Source: ChocPot-Mid sp043804925
GTDB lineage: Bacteria > Bacteroidota > Ignavibacteria > Kapaibacteriales > UBA2268
NCBI GenBank assembly: GCA_043804925.1
Contig: JAZDIP010000104.1
Location: forward strand, 1-64,000
Direction: 5' to 3'
DNA length: 64,000 nucleotides
How positions within the stretch are numbered: position 1 is the stretch's first letter; the number at the start of each line of letters is the position of its first letter. The position numbers were made by a program, and so were the translations under genes. This document shows, piece after piece, positions 43,290 through 53,517 of this stretch. Under the pieces are notes generated by a model. It was not told the origin of the DNA and ran no database searches. It worked only from the letters and a program-made list of their open reading frames with translations.

Positions 43290-45335
43290 ATGAAAAAAAA
43301 TATTATTCTATTACTTATTGCTTTTATTTTGTCAAATATTCCGATAATGGCTGAGTTGCTGACTGCAGAAAAGCTAATGTCTTTAAGAAAAATTTCCGAA
43401 ATCCAGCTTTCACCTGACGGGAAAAATTTGCTAATGACAGTATCAACTTCTGATTTACAGGAGAATACGACTACATCGGATTTATATTTAATTTCCGTTA
43501 CAGGCGGTGATGTTAAAAGATTAACTTATTCAGGAAAGCACAATAACAGTGGTTCCTGGTCACCTGATTCAAAAAAGATATGCTTCATATCAGATAGGAA
43601 CGGAACAAATCAAGGTTTCATATTAGACCTCGAAGGAGGGGATGCTAAGCAAGTAACCAATATGGAAAATGGAATTTCTTTTCTGTCTTGGTCATCTTCG
43701 GGTAAGCATCTTGCTTTTGTTTCCGACATAAAGATTGATAGAACAATCAATGAAATTTATAGCGATATGGCAAAAGCTAATGTCCGTGTTTATGATGATT
43801 TACCTGTTCGACATTGGGACGAATGGACTGATGAAAAATACAGACATCTTTTTGTAATTCCGGTTGCAGGTGGAGAGCCGGTTGATTTAATGAAAGAGGA
43901 CAGATACGATACACCTCTTAAACCATTTGGAGGTGCAAGCCAGATTGCTTGGTCGAGTGACGGAAACGAAATTGCATATACTTGCAAGAAAGTAGATGAT
44001 TTTGAATCGAGTACCAACTCATCTATATTTACAGCTCCCGCTAATGGCGGGAAATCAATAAATATCAGCAAAGGAGAAACCAACTTTCCATTTGCAGGAT
44101 TTGAAGTTGACCCTCTTTATTCACCAAACGGCGTATTTATAGCTTTTAAAAGTCAAAAAAAAGCCGGCTTTGAATCAGACAAAGTCAGCTTAATTACCTA
44201 TTCATTGAAAACCGGAAGATATAATGACCTGACAACAAAATTTGATTATTGGGTGGACAATTTAGCTTGGTCGGGTGATGGAAGATTTATTTATTTTTCT
44301 GCAATAAAGGAAGGTAAATCTCAAATATTCAGAGTTAGTGCAACCGGTGGTGAAATTGAGACGATATTGTCCGGTTTGTGCAACTATGCAGATAAATATA
44401 TCGCTATAAGCCCTGATGACAAAACATTGTATTTCAGTAAACGTGATTACAATGGACCGGATGAGATATATTCCTTTCCATTAGTTGGTAAAGATAAAAC
44501 TATGAAGCAAATCACAAATATTAATACCGAAGCCCTAAAAGATGTTAAAAAAGCTACTTTTGAAGAAAAGTGGATTACAACCCGTGACGGTAAAAAACTT
44601 CATAGCTGGGTAGTTTATCCACCTGACTTTGACAAGAACAAGAAATATCCTGTTATTACATATTGTCAGGGTGGACCACAACAAGCATGTAGTCCCTATT
44701 GGAGTTACGGATGGAATTTATTATTAATGGCGTCGAAGGGATATATTATCCTTGCTCCTAATCGTCGTGGTTGTCCGGGATTTGGGCAAGCTTGGGTTGA
44801 CGCTATTTCACAGGATTGGGGCGGCAAAGCAATGAATGATATTCTCGATGCGACAGACTCGATGGCAATATTGCCTTATGTTAATAAAGATAAAATGGCA
44901 GCTATTGGAGGAAGTGCCGGTGGCTTTACGACGTTTTGGCTCGAAGGCAATCACAATAAAAGATTCAAAGCTTTTGTATCTCATGCCGGTGTTTTTAATA
45001 TAGAAAGTAAGCATGGTTCAACCGAAGAACAGTGGTTTCCGAACTGGGAATTTGGCGGAACCTTTTTAAGTCAGCAAGCAAGAGCGCAATATACAATGCA
45101 TTCGCCACATATGTTCTCAGACAAATGGGATACCCCAATATTAATTTCAGCCGGCGAAAAAGATTTTCGTGTTCCTTATGACCAAAGTTTGCAGGCGTTC
45201 ACACTTGCTCAGATAAGAGGGATTCCCTCGAAATTATTATATTATCCAAATGAGCATCACTGGATGGTTCATCCGCAAGAGCAAATAGTCTGGTACCGTG
45301 AGTTTTTTAACTTCTTAGATAAATATTGCAAATAA
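43290..45335 (+). CDS. Secreted S9 family prolyl-oligopeptidase/DPP-like peptidase
   Basis: Read from ATG 43290 (GGAG upstream; an in-frame ATG at 43263 would put nine residues before the signal peptide), the 681-residue protein has a signal sequence ending near IMA. A beta-propeller of about 400 residues follows with TolB/WD-like blades (SWSPDSKKICFISDRNG, AWSSDGNEIAY, AWSGDGRFIYFS). The alpha/beta-hydrolase domain carries Ser542 in GGSAGGF, Asp625 in GEKDFRV and His657 in NEHHWM, which complete the triad. Such enzymes release dipeptides or acyl-peptides in the periplasm. A palindromic element lies just downstream. Confidence 0.93.
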   Translation: MKKNIILLLIAFILSNIPIMAELLTAEKLMSLRKISEIQLSPDGKNLLMTVSTSDLQENTTTSDLYLISVTGGDVKRLTYSGKHNNSGSWSPDSKKICFISDRNGTNQGFILDLEGGDAKQVTNMENGISFLSWSSSGKHLAFVSDIKIDRTINEIYSDMAKANVRVYDDLPVRHWDEWTDEKYRHLFVIPVAGGEPVDLMKEDRYDTPLKPFGGASQIAWSSDGNEIAYTCKKVDDFESSTNSSIFTAPANGGKSINISKGETNFPFAGFEVDPLYSPNGVFIAFKSQKKAGFESDKVSLITYSLKTGRYNDLTTKFDYWVDNLAWSGDGRFIYFSAIKEGKSQIFRVSATGGEIETILSGLCNYADKYIAISPDDKTLYFSKRDYNGPDEIYSFPLVGKDKTMKQITNINTEALKDVKKATFEEKWITTRDGKKLHSWVVYPPDFDKNKKYPVITYCQGGPQQACSPYWSYGWNLLLMASKGYIILAPNRRGCPGFGQAWVDAISQDWGGKAMNDILDATDSMAILPYVNKDKMAAIGGSAGGFTTFWLEGNHNKRFKAFVSHAGVFNIESKHGSTEEQWFPNWEFGGTFLSQQARAQYTMHSPHMFSDKWDTPILISAGEKDFRVPYDQSLQAFTLAQIRGIPSKLLYYPNEHHWMVHPQEQIVWYREFFNFLDKYCK

Positions 45336-45369
45336 AAAAGTTGTTAGCTGGAAGTATTCAGTAGTTATA

Positions 45370-45400
45370 TGTAGAGACATGATACAAACGTGTCTCTACA
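45370..45400 (+). repeat. Palindromic TGTAGAGACA element
   Basis: TGTAGAGACA (45370-45379) is exactly inverted at 45391-45400, around an 11-base loop, 35 bases after the S9 peptidase stop. It matches the GTAGAGAC...GTCTCTAC class of intergenic repeats seen in many genomes. It lacks a T tract, so terminator function is doubtful. Confidence 0.7.
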
Positions 45401-45565
45401 GTAATAGTAAAAAACAAAGAATGTTTATAACAGATATTATAAATCTGCTTTGTATCAATAAATTATTGTGAAAAAAGTGAATGATAATTTGCCTTTGTTT
45501 TTTCCTTTTTTTTATTTAATTTAATCAAATTAAATGTGATATAATAATTTTTGTGGGGATACATC

Positions 45566-47593
45566 ATGAAAAAAATATTGTTATTGTTGTTTTTAGCTAC
45601 TTTGTTGGTTTACAATTCGAGCTTTTCTCAAGGTAGTTCACCGGTAATTATTGACCATAATTGTTGTGACCTGTCAAAAATTCCCGAAAATTTTGTAACT
45701 CAGGCAAAACAAAGCTTCCGTGTAGCTTATGGGCATACTTCACATGGCAGTCAAATCGTTTCGGGAATGTCATTGATTCAATCAACTCTTTATAGCTATG
45801 GTACAGGTACAGGACAATTATATTTCCGGGATAACGGTATCCCAGGTGCAAGTGACTTGGGAAATCCCGACCGTACAACTTGGGCTACAGCTACCAGAAA
45901 TTTATTGAATAACAATACAAATAACATTAATATGATAATGTGGTCCTGGTGCGGACAAGCAAATACTACCGAAGCAAATATTCAGCTTTATCTCGATTTA
46001 ATGAGTCAACTCGAAACTGATTTTCCAAACATCAAATTTGTTTACATGACCGGACATCTTTATCCACCTTCAGGTGGCGGATGCGTCAACGGGAATAATA
46101 ATTTGAGAAACGAACAGATTCGCCAGTTTTGCATGGATAACGGAAAAATTCTTTTTGATTTCGCCGATATCGAAAGTTATGACCCAGATGGAGAATATTT
46201 TCTCGATGATTGTGCTGACGACGGTTGTAATTATTATAATGCACAGGGAGCAAAAACCGGCAATTGGGCTGTGGAGTGGTGTGCAGCGCATCCGGGTGAA
46301 TGTGAAGATTGTTCCTGTGCTCATTCACATTGCCTTAATTGCCAGCAAAAAGGTAAAGCATTTTGGTGGATGATGGCCCGGAACGCAGGTTGGGACGGTG
46401 TCCCCGGTTCAACTCTTGCAACACCTACCCTGAAAAGTCCCGGCTCCGGAGTTGTGGATGATGATGGTTCAATCATTTTGGAATGGAATGCAGTTAATAA
46501 TGCAGCCGACTATAATATTCAAATCTCCGATGATAATAATTTTACTACTACAATTGTGGATGAGTGGCTAACCGAAACGAATTTCAATGCGAATGATTTG
46601 GAACTCGGTAAAAAATTATATTGGAAGGTTCGTGCAAGAAGTTCCGGTACAACGGGTCCTTGGTCGTTATCGAGTAATTTTATTACCCGGCTTGCTACAC
46701 CTTTTTTAAAATTTCCGTTGGACAATGAAAAGATTGAAGGTACTTCTGTTTCTCTCGAATGGGATTCCGTTTCTAATTCCTTAGAATACGAAGTTCAGCT
46801 TTCGGATACTTCCGGCTTTTCAAATATAATTACTTCAAACAAAGGTTCAAATACAAGATTTGTTCCAACAGGATTGCAGAAAGACAAAACATATTACTGG
46901 CGTGTTAGAGCAAACAACAATACAGTTCCAAGCTATTGGTCAGAAACCAGAACTTTTTCCTGCCTGTCTCAGGAGCAAAATGAACTGGAACTAAATACAG
47001 ACAGTCTCGACTTCGGAACTGTCGAAATCGGTTTGAGTTCTATTGAATCTTTCAAGGTTACTAACATCGGTACTGTTGAAATTGAGATTACCGATATTCG
47101 TATCATTGGAACCGGTGCAAATGGATTTCTATTGATTGATGAGAACTTCCCATACACGATGACTCCGACGGACAGTTTGGAATTTCAAATAAAGTTTTTG
47201 CCTGTTATTCCCGGATTGTATGAAGCGGAAATAAGCATTATCAATACGTCTTTTAGCAGTCCTATTAATTTTGATATAAAAGGAAATGCAATACCATCAA
47301 CAGAAGTCAACGATAATTTCGTCAGAGATTTGTTTGATTTTAGATGTAGTCCGAATCCTGCAGGTAACCTACTGAATATGGAACTTAATTTAAAGAAAAA
47401 TATATCTCAAAAAGTTCAAATTAAAATATTAAATATAAAAGGCCAGACAATTCTTGAATTGAATAATGACGGATTAACCGAAGGAATTAACAACATAACC
47501 CAGGATGTTTCCGGGCTGAACTCAGGTAATTATTATATTGTTATTTCTATATTGGGAAGAAATTATTCTGCTCCTTTAATTTTATTAAAATAA
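45566..47593 (+). CDS. T9SS protein with SGNH-like front domain, Fn3 and ASH-like domains
   Basis: Read from ATG 45566 (signal peptide MKKILLLLFLATLLVYNSSFS), the protein opens with a domain starting VIIDHNCCDLSKIPENFV, then VAYGHTSHGSQIVSGM, MIMWSWCGQAN and FVYMTGHLYPP. This family in secreted proteins looks like an SGNH/GDSL-type hydrolase, though the classical GDS motif is not evident. A cysteine-rich segment (CEDCSCAHSHCLNC) follows. Two Fn3-like domains (about 290-380 and 385-465), a choice-of-anchor/ASH domain (LDFGTVEIGLSS) and a type-A T9SS sorting domain (CSPNPAG to LLK) complete it. A surface carbohydrate- or ester-acting role is only a guess. Confidence 0.78.
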   Translation: MKKILLLLFLATLLVYNSSFSQGSSPVIIDHNCCDLSKIPENFVTQAKQSFRVAYGHTSHGSQIVSGMSLIQSTLYSYGTGTGQLYFRDNGIPGASDLGNPDRTTWATATRNLLNNNTNNINMIMWSWCGQANTTEANIQLYLDLMSQLETDFPNIKFVYMTGHLYPPSGGGCVNGNNNLRNEQIRQFCMDNGKILFDFADIESYDPDGEYFLDDCADDGCNYYNAQGAKTGNWAVEWCAAHPGECEDCSCAHSHCLNCQQKGKAFWWMMARNAGWDGVPGSTLATPTLKSPGSGVVDDDGSIILEWNAVNNAADYNIQISDDNNFTTTIVDEWLTETNFNANDLELGKKLYWKVRARSSGTTGPWSLSSNFITRLATPFLKFPLDNEKIEGTSVSLEWDSVSNSLEYEVQLSDTSGFSNIITSNKGSNTRFVPTGLQKDKTYYWRVRANNNTVPSYWSETRTFSCLSQEQNELELNTDSLDFGTVEIGLSSIESFKVTNIGTVEIEITDIRIIGTGANGFLLIDENFPYTMTPTDSLEFQIKFLPVIPGLYEAEISIINTSFSSPINFDIKGNAIPSTEVNDNFVRDLFDFRCSPNPAGNLLNMELNLKKNISQKVQIKILNIKGQTILELNNDGLTEGINNITQDVSGLNSGNYYIVISILGRNYSAPLILLK

Positions 47594-47655
47594 TTATCCC
47601 GTTTGAAACGATATAGAAGTAGGGCTAAGACAATTTGGAACAATAAGAAAAAAGA

Positions 47656-48489
47656 ATGAATTTTAAATGCAGGATTTGTGAGAATCGGGATACAAAGGAA
47701 TTTTTAATTGGGAATACTCCGCTGATTGAATGTCGTAATTGCGGGGCTGTTTTCAACAAGAATATGCCTTCACAGGAATTTTTAGAAAATTATTATAAGA
47801 AAGAATATAAAATTTCCGAAGAGGATTTTAATGGTTTGGAAAAACGCCGGATATTCCGGTTTCCCGAGCAAATCGAATTAATTTCAAAAATTATTCATTA
47901 CCAAAAACCACCCGCAAAAATTCTCGATATTGGTTCTGACCGTGGTTTCTTTCTTGACGAAGCCCGTCGTTTCGGTTACCTTGTAAAAGGATTGGAACCA
48001 CTCGAGCAAGCAGCTGAGTATTGTAAATCAATCGGTATTGATGTGTATAATAATTTGAATCAAATCAATGAAACTTTTGATATAATAACTTTATGGCATT
48101 CCCTCGAACATCATCTTGTTCCTAAGCAATCCTTGGAGCAAATAAGAAACTTTCTCACCGATAGCGGCTATCTTTTCATAAGAGTGCCTGCTTTCGATAG
48201 TTTAGCAAGAAAATTATTTGGGAATAAATGGATTTGGTTCCAACCCGAGAACCATTACTACCATTACTCGATAAATTCTCTAAGTTTTGTAATCGAATCT
48301 TCAGGATTTTCTCTTGTCCATATCGAACATAGAAAGCCAAACAACAGATTAACGAAATTATTCAACAAGCTATCCAATAGAACATTTCAAAAATATTTCA
48401 AACAAAAAATCAGCTTTAAGAAAAAAATTTCAAGATTTTATCAGGATACAGCAGGTGTCGAAATTTTTGCAGTAGCAAAAAAGAAATAA
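47656..48489 (+). CDS. Class I SAM methyltransferase with N-terminal zinc-ribbon
   Basis: The 277-residue protein begins with two CxxC knuckles, FKCRICENRD and IECRNCGAVF, a zinc-ribbon typical of the methyltransferases found in sugar and polyketide tailoring loci. The SAM-binding motif is ILDIGSDRGFF (motif I), with VKGLEPLEQAAEY as the acidic loop and ITLWHSLEHH as the post-motif. The C-terminal part has WFQPENHYYHYS. It probably methylates a surface sugar or small metabolite; no sugar genes are adjacent. It converges on the IgGFc-like gene, with a shared bidirectional terminator between them. Confidence 0.85.
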   Translation: MNFKCRICENRDTKEFLIGNTPLIECRNCGAVFNKNMPSQEFLENYYKKEYKISEEDFNGLEKRRIFRFPEQIELISKIIHYQKPPAKILDIGSDRGFFLDEARRFGYLVKGLEPLEQAAEYCKSIGIDVYNNLNQINETFDIITLWHSLEHHLVPKQSLEQIRNFLTDSGYLFIRVPAFDSLARKLFGNKWIWFQPENHYYHYSINSLSFVIESSGFSLVHIEHRKPNNRLTKLFNKLSNRTFQKYFKQKISFKKKISRFYQDTAGVEIFAVAKKK

Positions 48490-48530
48490 TTATTGTAACA
48501 TCTGACAGAACGGCTACTAATCTACTTTTA

Positions 48531-48547
48531 GAAAGTTCCAAACTTTC
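48531..48547 (+). repeat. Short relative of the 34175 hairpin repeat
   Basis: GAAAGTT (48531-48537) and AACTTTC (48541-48547) form a seven-base dyad, followed by CGTAAGTT. The wording is close to the 16-bp stem at 34175-34207, so this may be a decayed copy of the same element. Confidence 0.45.
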
Positions 48548-48615
48548 CGTAAGTTATTTCTTGCGGTACTTGGCAACAATTTTTGCGGCATCTTGCTTGC
48601 TTTCATTGCAAATAT

Positions 48616-48652
48616 AAAAGCGGAGCTTGTATCGAACAAGCTCCGCTTTTTT
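48616..48652. terminator. Bidirectional 15-bp terminator between convergent genes
   Basis: AAAAGCGGAGCTTGT (48616-48630) pairs perfectly with ACAAGCTCCGCTTTT (48636-48650) around a five-base loop, with T tracts at both ends when read on either strand. It serves the methyltransferase gene and the large minus-strand gene. Confidence 0.92.
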
Positions 48653-48698
48653 ATCGTTCTGTGACAGCATCTCTTCGAAAAGAAATGCTAAATCTGAA

Positions 48699-51600
48699 TT
48701 ATCTTACTATAATCATTCTCTGTTGTCCTTCGAAAGGTCCGGCTTTCATTATATAGTTATAAGAACCGGATGCCCAATTTCCAACAGGTACTGTTACTTC
48801 ATATCTGCCCGGCTGCATAACGCTTTCGACAGGAACCGCCATCAATTGATTGAGACTGTTATATATTTCAATCTTTGTCGGACAATCCTTTGTAGCAATT
48901 TCAAATTCAATAACCGCTTCATCGCCTGATACCGGATTTGGTTTAATTGCATTAAGGGCGAATGTCCCACTGCTGAATATTATCTTCCTTATGTCAAATA
49001 CACAAGTTCTGTCTAACAATATTTTAGACTGGTTTCCGGTTATTGTAATACATGCTTCATCATTTAACTGCATTGCATCTGCAGAAATAATACTGAAAGT
49101 TACTTCTGTGGAATCCAGTTTTGGTAAATAAGTGCCAAAAGTCAATGTCAGCAATTCACCACCTTGAGAACCATCAAAGAAGATATTATCAAATCCCTGT
49201 TTTTTGTATATCTCGATTTCCAATTCACCTCTATATTCATCTGCATCGAAATTTGTATTCGGAATTGATACATTGTCTTTGTATGCCTGAATAATATTTT
49301 TTGGAATCCTATAACCAAACATATTCTTATCAAAAATTGAACCTAAGATAACGCCATCACCGTCAGGGTCTGTTGCTTGATTAGCAGGGTCATATCTCAG
49401 TTTCAAAAAGTCACCGTTATACCTGATTTTCAAATATATACTTTCTACTTTACTACCGGTCATAGGAGCAGATGGCAATATATTAATTGTTCTGCTGATG
49501 ATAGTGTTTATATCATAAGGAGTGCTATTATTCGCAGGAGTTACAGTTAATGCCCTGTCATAATGAACTTCTGTCCCTGTAAGAGTTGCAGTTAATAATG
49601 AATCCTCGTTCAAAGCGGAAGTACGAACTTCTACCGTTGCATTCCTTGTACCTGCATTATTTCTATCTGCAGTAAATACAAATTGAATTGTCTTAGGAGA
49701 ATTCGCCGGTAGTGTGAATGGTCCTTTGTCTGCTGAATTGTAAAAATCGAAATACGAAGCATCAGGACCTGTAATAAATACTGTATCTACTGTTAAATCA
49801 GTTTCATTCGTATTTTCCAACAATACATTCATGTTTTCATCTTTTGAACCGAGACAGATAACTGTCGAAGCTCCGGTAACCTGGGCGCTTTGCAATTGGC
49901 CGTCACCTGTCCAGTTTGAAACAACTTCGGCTTCGGCATCACTGACTGTAGTTAATGAACCGCTTACGGGATCTCCGCTTCTTGCGGCAAATTCACCTTT
50001 AAATGTGATGGATTCACCGGGTTGTAATACTACTGGTGTTGTAAATCCTTGATTAAACACAAGTTCACCCTTGTCATACCTGAATGGTTCGGTAAATGTT
50101 GACCAATCGGTACCGGTACTAATATCATCATAAATATTTGACTCAGTCAAACCGGTTATTGTAACAGAATCACCATACTGCCAATCAGTATTTGACGTGT
50201 TTGTGATTGTAACATCTTCGAGAATTGAATTATTATAATCACCCATAATCATCGTACCAAAATCAACATCGGCTGTTAATGTTCTTGGAACGATACCTAC
50301 ACCCTGCAATGTTGTAACAACATTGTCAATTTTTGGAACGGTTCCATATTCGAATTCCAAATAATGTTGACCTGTTTTTGTAGGTTGGAATGTAACGGGA
50401 ATGATAACTTCTTCTCCGGGATTCAAAGTTCTCAACAAATCACTTCTTTTGAACTTGAATGCAGAAGTGTCACCAACGACCTGTTTGTAAGTTAATCTGT
50501 TAATTGTAACTGCGGCAGTACCACCATTGTACAAACGAATTGCAGTATCGGGATTCATGGCATTGATAACTGCAGGATACGGAGCTATATAAAATGGAGC
50601 CGCTCTGCTGATTCTCTTCCTGTCCCAGTTATATCCGGTCGCTATCAAGTCGGATTGAATACCTGTACCCAATAACACACAAACACTGTCAATTTCATTT
50701 CCGTTGTTATATTGCTTATCCTTTATTGTATTACTTATAAATACAATTGAATCAGGATAAGTCTTTTGCTCATCCGGTGTAAATTTCACCTGAAATTCTC
50801 TTTTTTCCTTCGGTTTCAACTGCAAAGGAGTAGCCGGAGTTATATTTTGGTCAACAAGTTCCATTGATTCATATATCTTAGTATTGCTGACATTTCCGGT
50901 CATAAAAGGACCCTGGAAGTCATAAACTTTCAACATAACGGTTCCTTTGTTTTCAATTGTAAAGCTGCCGAAAGCACTTGAACCTAACATTGTCGGAGGG
51001 AACAGCCAGTCAGTAACATCGATGATTGGTGAGCCAACCATTGCGTAAGCATAGGATTTATACCAGAAATTACATGTATCGCCCAAGCCGATTGAATCCC
51101 AAAATTCACCTTCTACCTTTGCCTCAAACCTTACGATGAATGGCATGGAATCTAAAGGTCCTATCCTAATTCCGGGATCTTTATCTCCACCAAAAACAGT
51201 TGGAAGTGGAACAGTACCTGTTGAATCCCAAATGGTAAAGCCCTGTGGTTTCGGAGGTTTTACTTCGTCTTTACGTTTTAACTGTAAGTATTTCAAATAA
51301 GCTTCGGATGTTTCGGATTGATTAACCACATAAAACATCTTATCTGTTGTCTGCCCTACACTGTGCAAGCCATAATCTATTGATTTGGGAACGATTGTCA
51401 GCTTCACTGCATTATATTGAATAATTACGGTTGAGTCGTTTCCGGCACAATCGGCAAAAGTAACAACTGCAAGAGCATCTTCCCTGTTGTCAATAATTTC
51501 AAGCCGCCAGGGAACTGTTTGTACTTCGCATGGCATAAAGTCACCATGAAAAAGTTTGTAGTTATAACTCTTATCGGAATGCATATAGATTGTACTCATG

Positions 51601-53213
51601 TTTGTTCTATTTGCTTCGTCATCAGGTTTTTCGATTACATAACCTGTATTTATCACATTGACAGTTCCGTTGCAATCCAATATCCAAGCGGGTTCCGGAG
51701 GTATCGTATCAACTTTTGTTAAGTCACCCAGAGCAACCGATGTCGGGAATCCATAAGAATCGCACCATGAAAAACCGTATGCATAAGCCGTAAACGGGTT
51801 ATCTGCTTTGATTTTATAAACCCCATCACCGGGTAGTAACAATGTTTTGGAATAAAATATTTTCCCGCCTTGAACTTTTACAAAGGGGTCACCGGGTGTC
51901 GGAGACATATCCTTTATAGGTGTCCATTCATACTTACCTGCAATAACTTGTGCAAACATCAAATCCTGAGGAATTGTCCCGTAAGGTGTTGCTTCGTAGC
52001 ACAGGTTAATATAATTGTAGGGGAAACCAAAGCCGCCTTTAATTCCGGGTGTGTTGAAAATAATTTCTCTTTGGTATTGCTCGAGTGGTGTTAATATCAA
52101 TTGGAATGGGTCGCTGACAATATTGTCATCCAACTGACCGCAGTTATACTGTGTAACGCCGATTGGTTTATCTCCGCTATAGACGATAGGCCTGGGAGCA
52201 CCTACATCGGCTCTTCGAGACAAATAACCGTCTTGTTCCTGACCGCCGCCATTACGGAGAAATCCGATTTGAAGATGGTCCATAAATATTTTTGTCTTAG
52301 CTTCTTTGGCAAATACTTTTATCAAAGAATTCTTCAATCTGTTTACAATTCTCGTTACGTGATATTCTGTTCCCCAAGAACTGGTCGGTAATTCCATTTC
52401 CTCGATAACATCGCAGCATCCGCAATTAGTTGGTATATATGCACAGAAGTTACCGGAAACAACTGCAACCGGTTTACTGGCAGTAATTATACTGCCTGAT
52501 AATTCCGAATCTTTTCCTAAACTCGAAATTAACAAAACATCTCCTCTGTTCAATGACCAGGTTGATGTTTGTCCCGGGGTTAATCCGCTAACAGTTCTCG
52601 ACCATGCAGAACCACCCATTGTAAAGAAAACTTTTGTCTTATCATAAGGTGCCGTTATACTTGTGTAGCTCGGCAACCATTGACCACTGTTTGAAGCAAC
52701 ATCTGCGAATGATGCCACAATATAATCCTTACCTAAAGCAGGAACGGGTATCGCCAAAAATCCGTCGGAAGTATATTGATACCGTGTAACGCCGTAGCAA
52801 ATAATAGGGTCATCTGCTTTAACATGTACACCCGCGGACCTCCAAACTTGTTCTGCTTCCGGTGGTTCCGTATGAACCTTTCTATATGCCTGTCCAATCG
52901 AAGGCACTAAAGTAAATTCTATAATGTCGTTAGGTACTGTTTTCTGCTGCTTGCTGTAGCCCTTACCTTCCACTTCAACGGTAACGAGTGTTTGGACACC
53001 CGAAGATATGTAAAGTTTCAGGTCATTCTTAGCATTAGGTGTTTCCCAGCAAGGAATGAAAGAAAAATAAAACTCCCTTCCGACGTTATTGGCGCCCAAC
53101 ATTTTTGGCAGGTTTTTCTTGATTTCTTCCTGTGAGAAATCTTTTGCACCTGCCGGCAATGCCAATGCCAACAATAGAATAATAGATAAAATTTGTGTTA
53201 TCCTTAATTTCAT
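48699..53213 (-). CDS. Giant T9SS surface protein with IgGFc-binding-like and choice-of-anchor domains
   Basis: The product from ATG 53213 (GGAGG four bases upstream) has 1504 residues; 23 extra in-frame codons upstream are rejected for lack of a ribosome-binding site. A signal peptide ends near PAGA. The region from about residue 20 to 420 is IgGFc-binding-like: GREFYFSFIPCWE, GYSKQQKTVPNDIIEF, LGKDYIVASF, VAVVSGNFCAYIP and GVTQYNCGQLDD. A middle of repeated choice-of-anchor/ASH Ig-like domains follows (SIDYGLHSVGQTTDKMFYV, LFPPTMLGSSAFGSF, DVDFGTMIMGDYNN). The end is a type-A T9SS sorting domain (IKPNPVSG to IIVR). The role is probably adhesion or surface-layer function; binding to IgG is not implied. 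Confidence 0.85.
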   Translation of the reverse strand: MKLRITQILSIILLLALALPAGAKDFSQEEIKKNLPKMLGANNVGREFYFSFIPCWETPNAKNDLKLYISSGVQTLVTVEVEGKGYSKQQKTVPNDIIEFTLVPSIGQAYRKVHTEPPEAEQVWRSAGVHVKADDPIICYGVTRYQYTSDGFLAIPVPALGKDYIVASFADVASNSGQWLPSYTSITAPYDKTKVFFTMGGSAWSRTVSGLTPGQTSTWSLNRGDVLLISSLGKDSELSGSIITASKPVAVVSGNFCAYIPTNCGCCDVIEEMELPTSSWGTEYHVTRIVNRLKNSLIKVFAKEAKTKIFMDHLQIGFLRNGGGQEQDGYLSRRADVGAPRPIVYSGDKPIGVTQYNCGQLDDNIVSDPFQLILTPLEQYQREIIFNTPGIKGGFGFPYNYINLCYEATPYGTIPQDLMFAQVIAGKYEWTPIKDMSPTPGDPFVKVQGGKIFYSKTLLLPGDGVYKIKADNPFTAYAYGFSWCDSYGFPTSVALGDLTKVDTIPPEPAWILDCNGTVNVINTGYVIEKPDDEANRTNMSTIYMHSDKSYNYKLFHGDFMPCEVQTVPWRLEIIDNREDALAVVTFADCAGNDSTVIIQYNAVKLTIVPKSIDYGLHSVGQTTDKMFYVVNQSETSEAYLKYLQLKRKDEVKPPKPQGFTIWDSTGTVPLPTVFGGDKDPGIRIGPLDSMPFIVRFEAKVEGEFWDSIGLGDTCNFWYKSYAYAMVGSPIIDVTDWLFPPTMLGSSAFGSFTIENKGTVMLKVYDFQGPFMTGNVSNTKIYESMELVDQNITPATPLQLKPKEKREFQVKFTPDEQKTYPDSIVFISNTIKDKQYNNGNEIDSVCVLLGTGIQSDLIATGYNWDRKRISRAAPFYIAPYPAVINAMNPDTAIRLYNGGTAAVTINRLTYKQVVGDTSAFKFKRSDLLRTLNPGEEVIIPVTFQPTKTGQHYLEFEYGTVPKIDNVVTTLQGVGIVPRTLTADVDFGTMIMGDYNNSILEDVTITNTSNTDWQYGDSVTITGLTESNIYDDISTGTDWSTFTEPFRYDKGELVFNQGFTTPVVLQPGESITFKGEFAARSGDPVSGSLTTVSDAEAEVVSNWTGDGQLQSAQVTGASTVICLGSKDENMNVLLENTNETDLTVDTVFITGPDASYFDFYNSADKGPFTLPANSPKTIQFVFTADRNNAGTRNATVEVRTSALNEDSLLTATLTGTEVHYDRALTVTPANNSTPYDINTIISRTINILPSAPMTGSKVESIYLKIRYNGDFLKLRYDPANQATDPDGDGVILGSIFDKNMFGYRIPKNIIQAYKDNVSIPNTNFDADEYRGELEIEIYKKQGFDNIFFDGSQGGELLTLTFGTYLPKLDSTEVTFSIISADAMQLNDEACITITGNQSKILLDRTCVFDIRKIIFSSGTFALNAIKPNPVSGDEAVIEFEIATKDCPTKIEIYNSLNQLMAVPVESVMQPGRYEVTVPVGNWASGSYNYIMKAGPFEGQQRMIIVR

Positions 53214-53311
53214 AAAACCTCCAATTTTTAATTTATAAAACATATTTTTAATTTTTGCACAGTTTCTACTTATATAACACATGAGAATCGAAAATGTTAC
53301 ACTTTTTTTTT

Positions 53312-53389
53312 AAAAAAGTGAAAAAAAATCAAAAAAAAGTGAAAAAAATCAAAAAAAATCAAAAAATATTCAAAAAATATACATTTTTT
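53312..53389. promoter_or_regulatory. Phased A-tracts (predicted curved DNA)
   Basis: Seven runs of 6-8 As begin at 53312, 53321, 53331, 53342, 53351, 53361 and 53372, spaced 9-11 bases (mean 10.0), followed by TTTTTT at 53384. This is the classic arrangement for intrinsic bending. It lies 100-175 bases upstream of the start of the giant T9SS gene. No gene is seen in 53214-53517. Confidence 0.7.
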
Positions 53390-53517
53390 CCAAATTTTAT
53401 CTCTCACAAAAGGTAAGATTACAAAAAATTTTGCTAATTTCAAAATTAAATAATGTTTAACATTAATATTATTATATAGTACTTCACTGAAAAAATAATT
53501 GTTTTTTGCCCAGAGTA

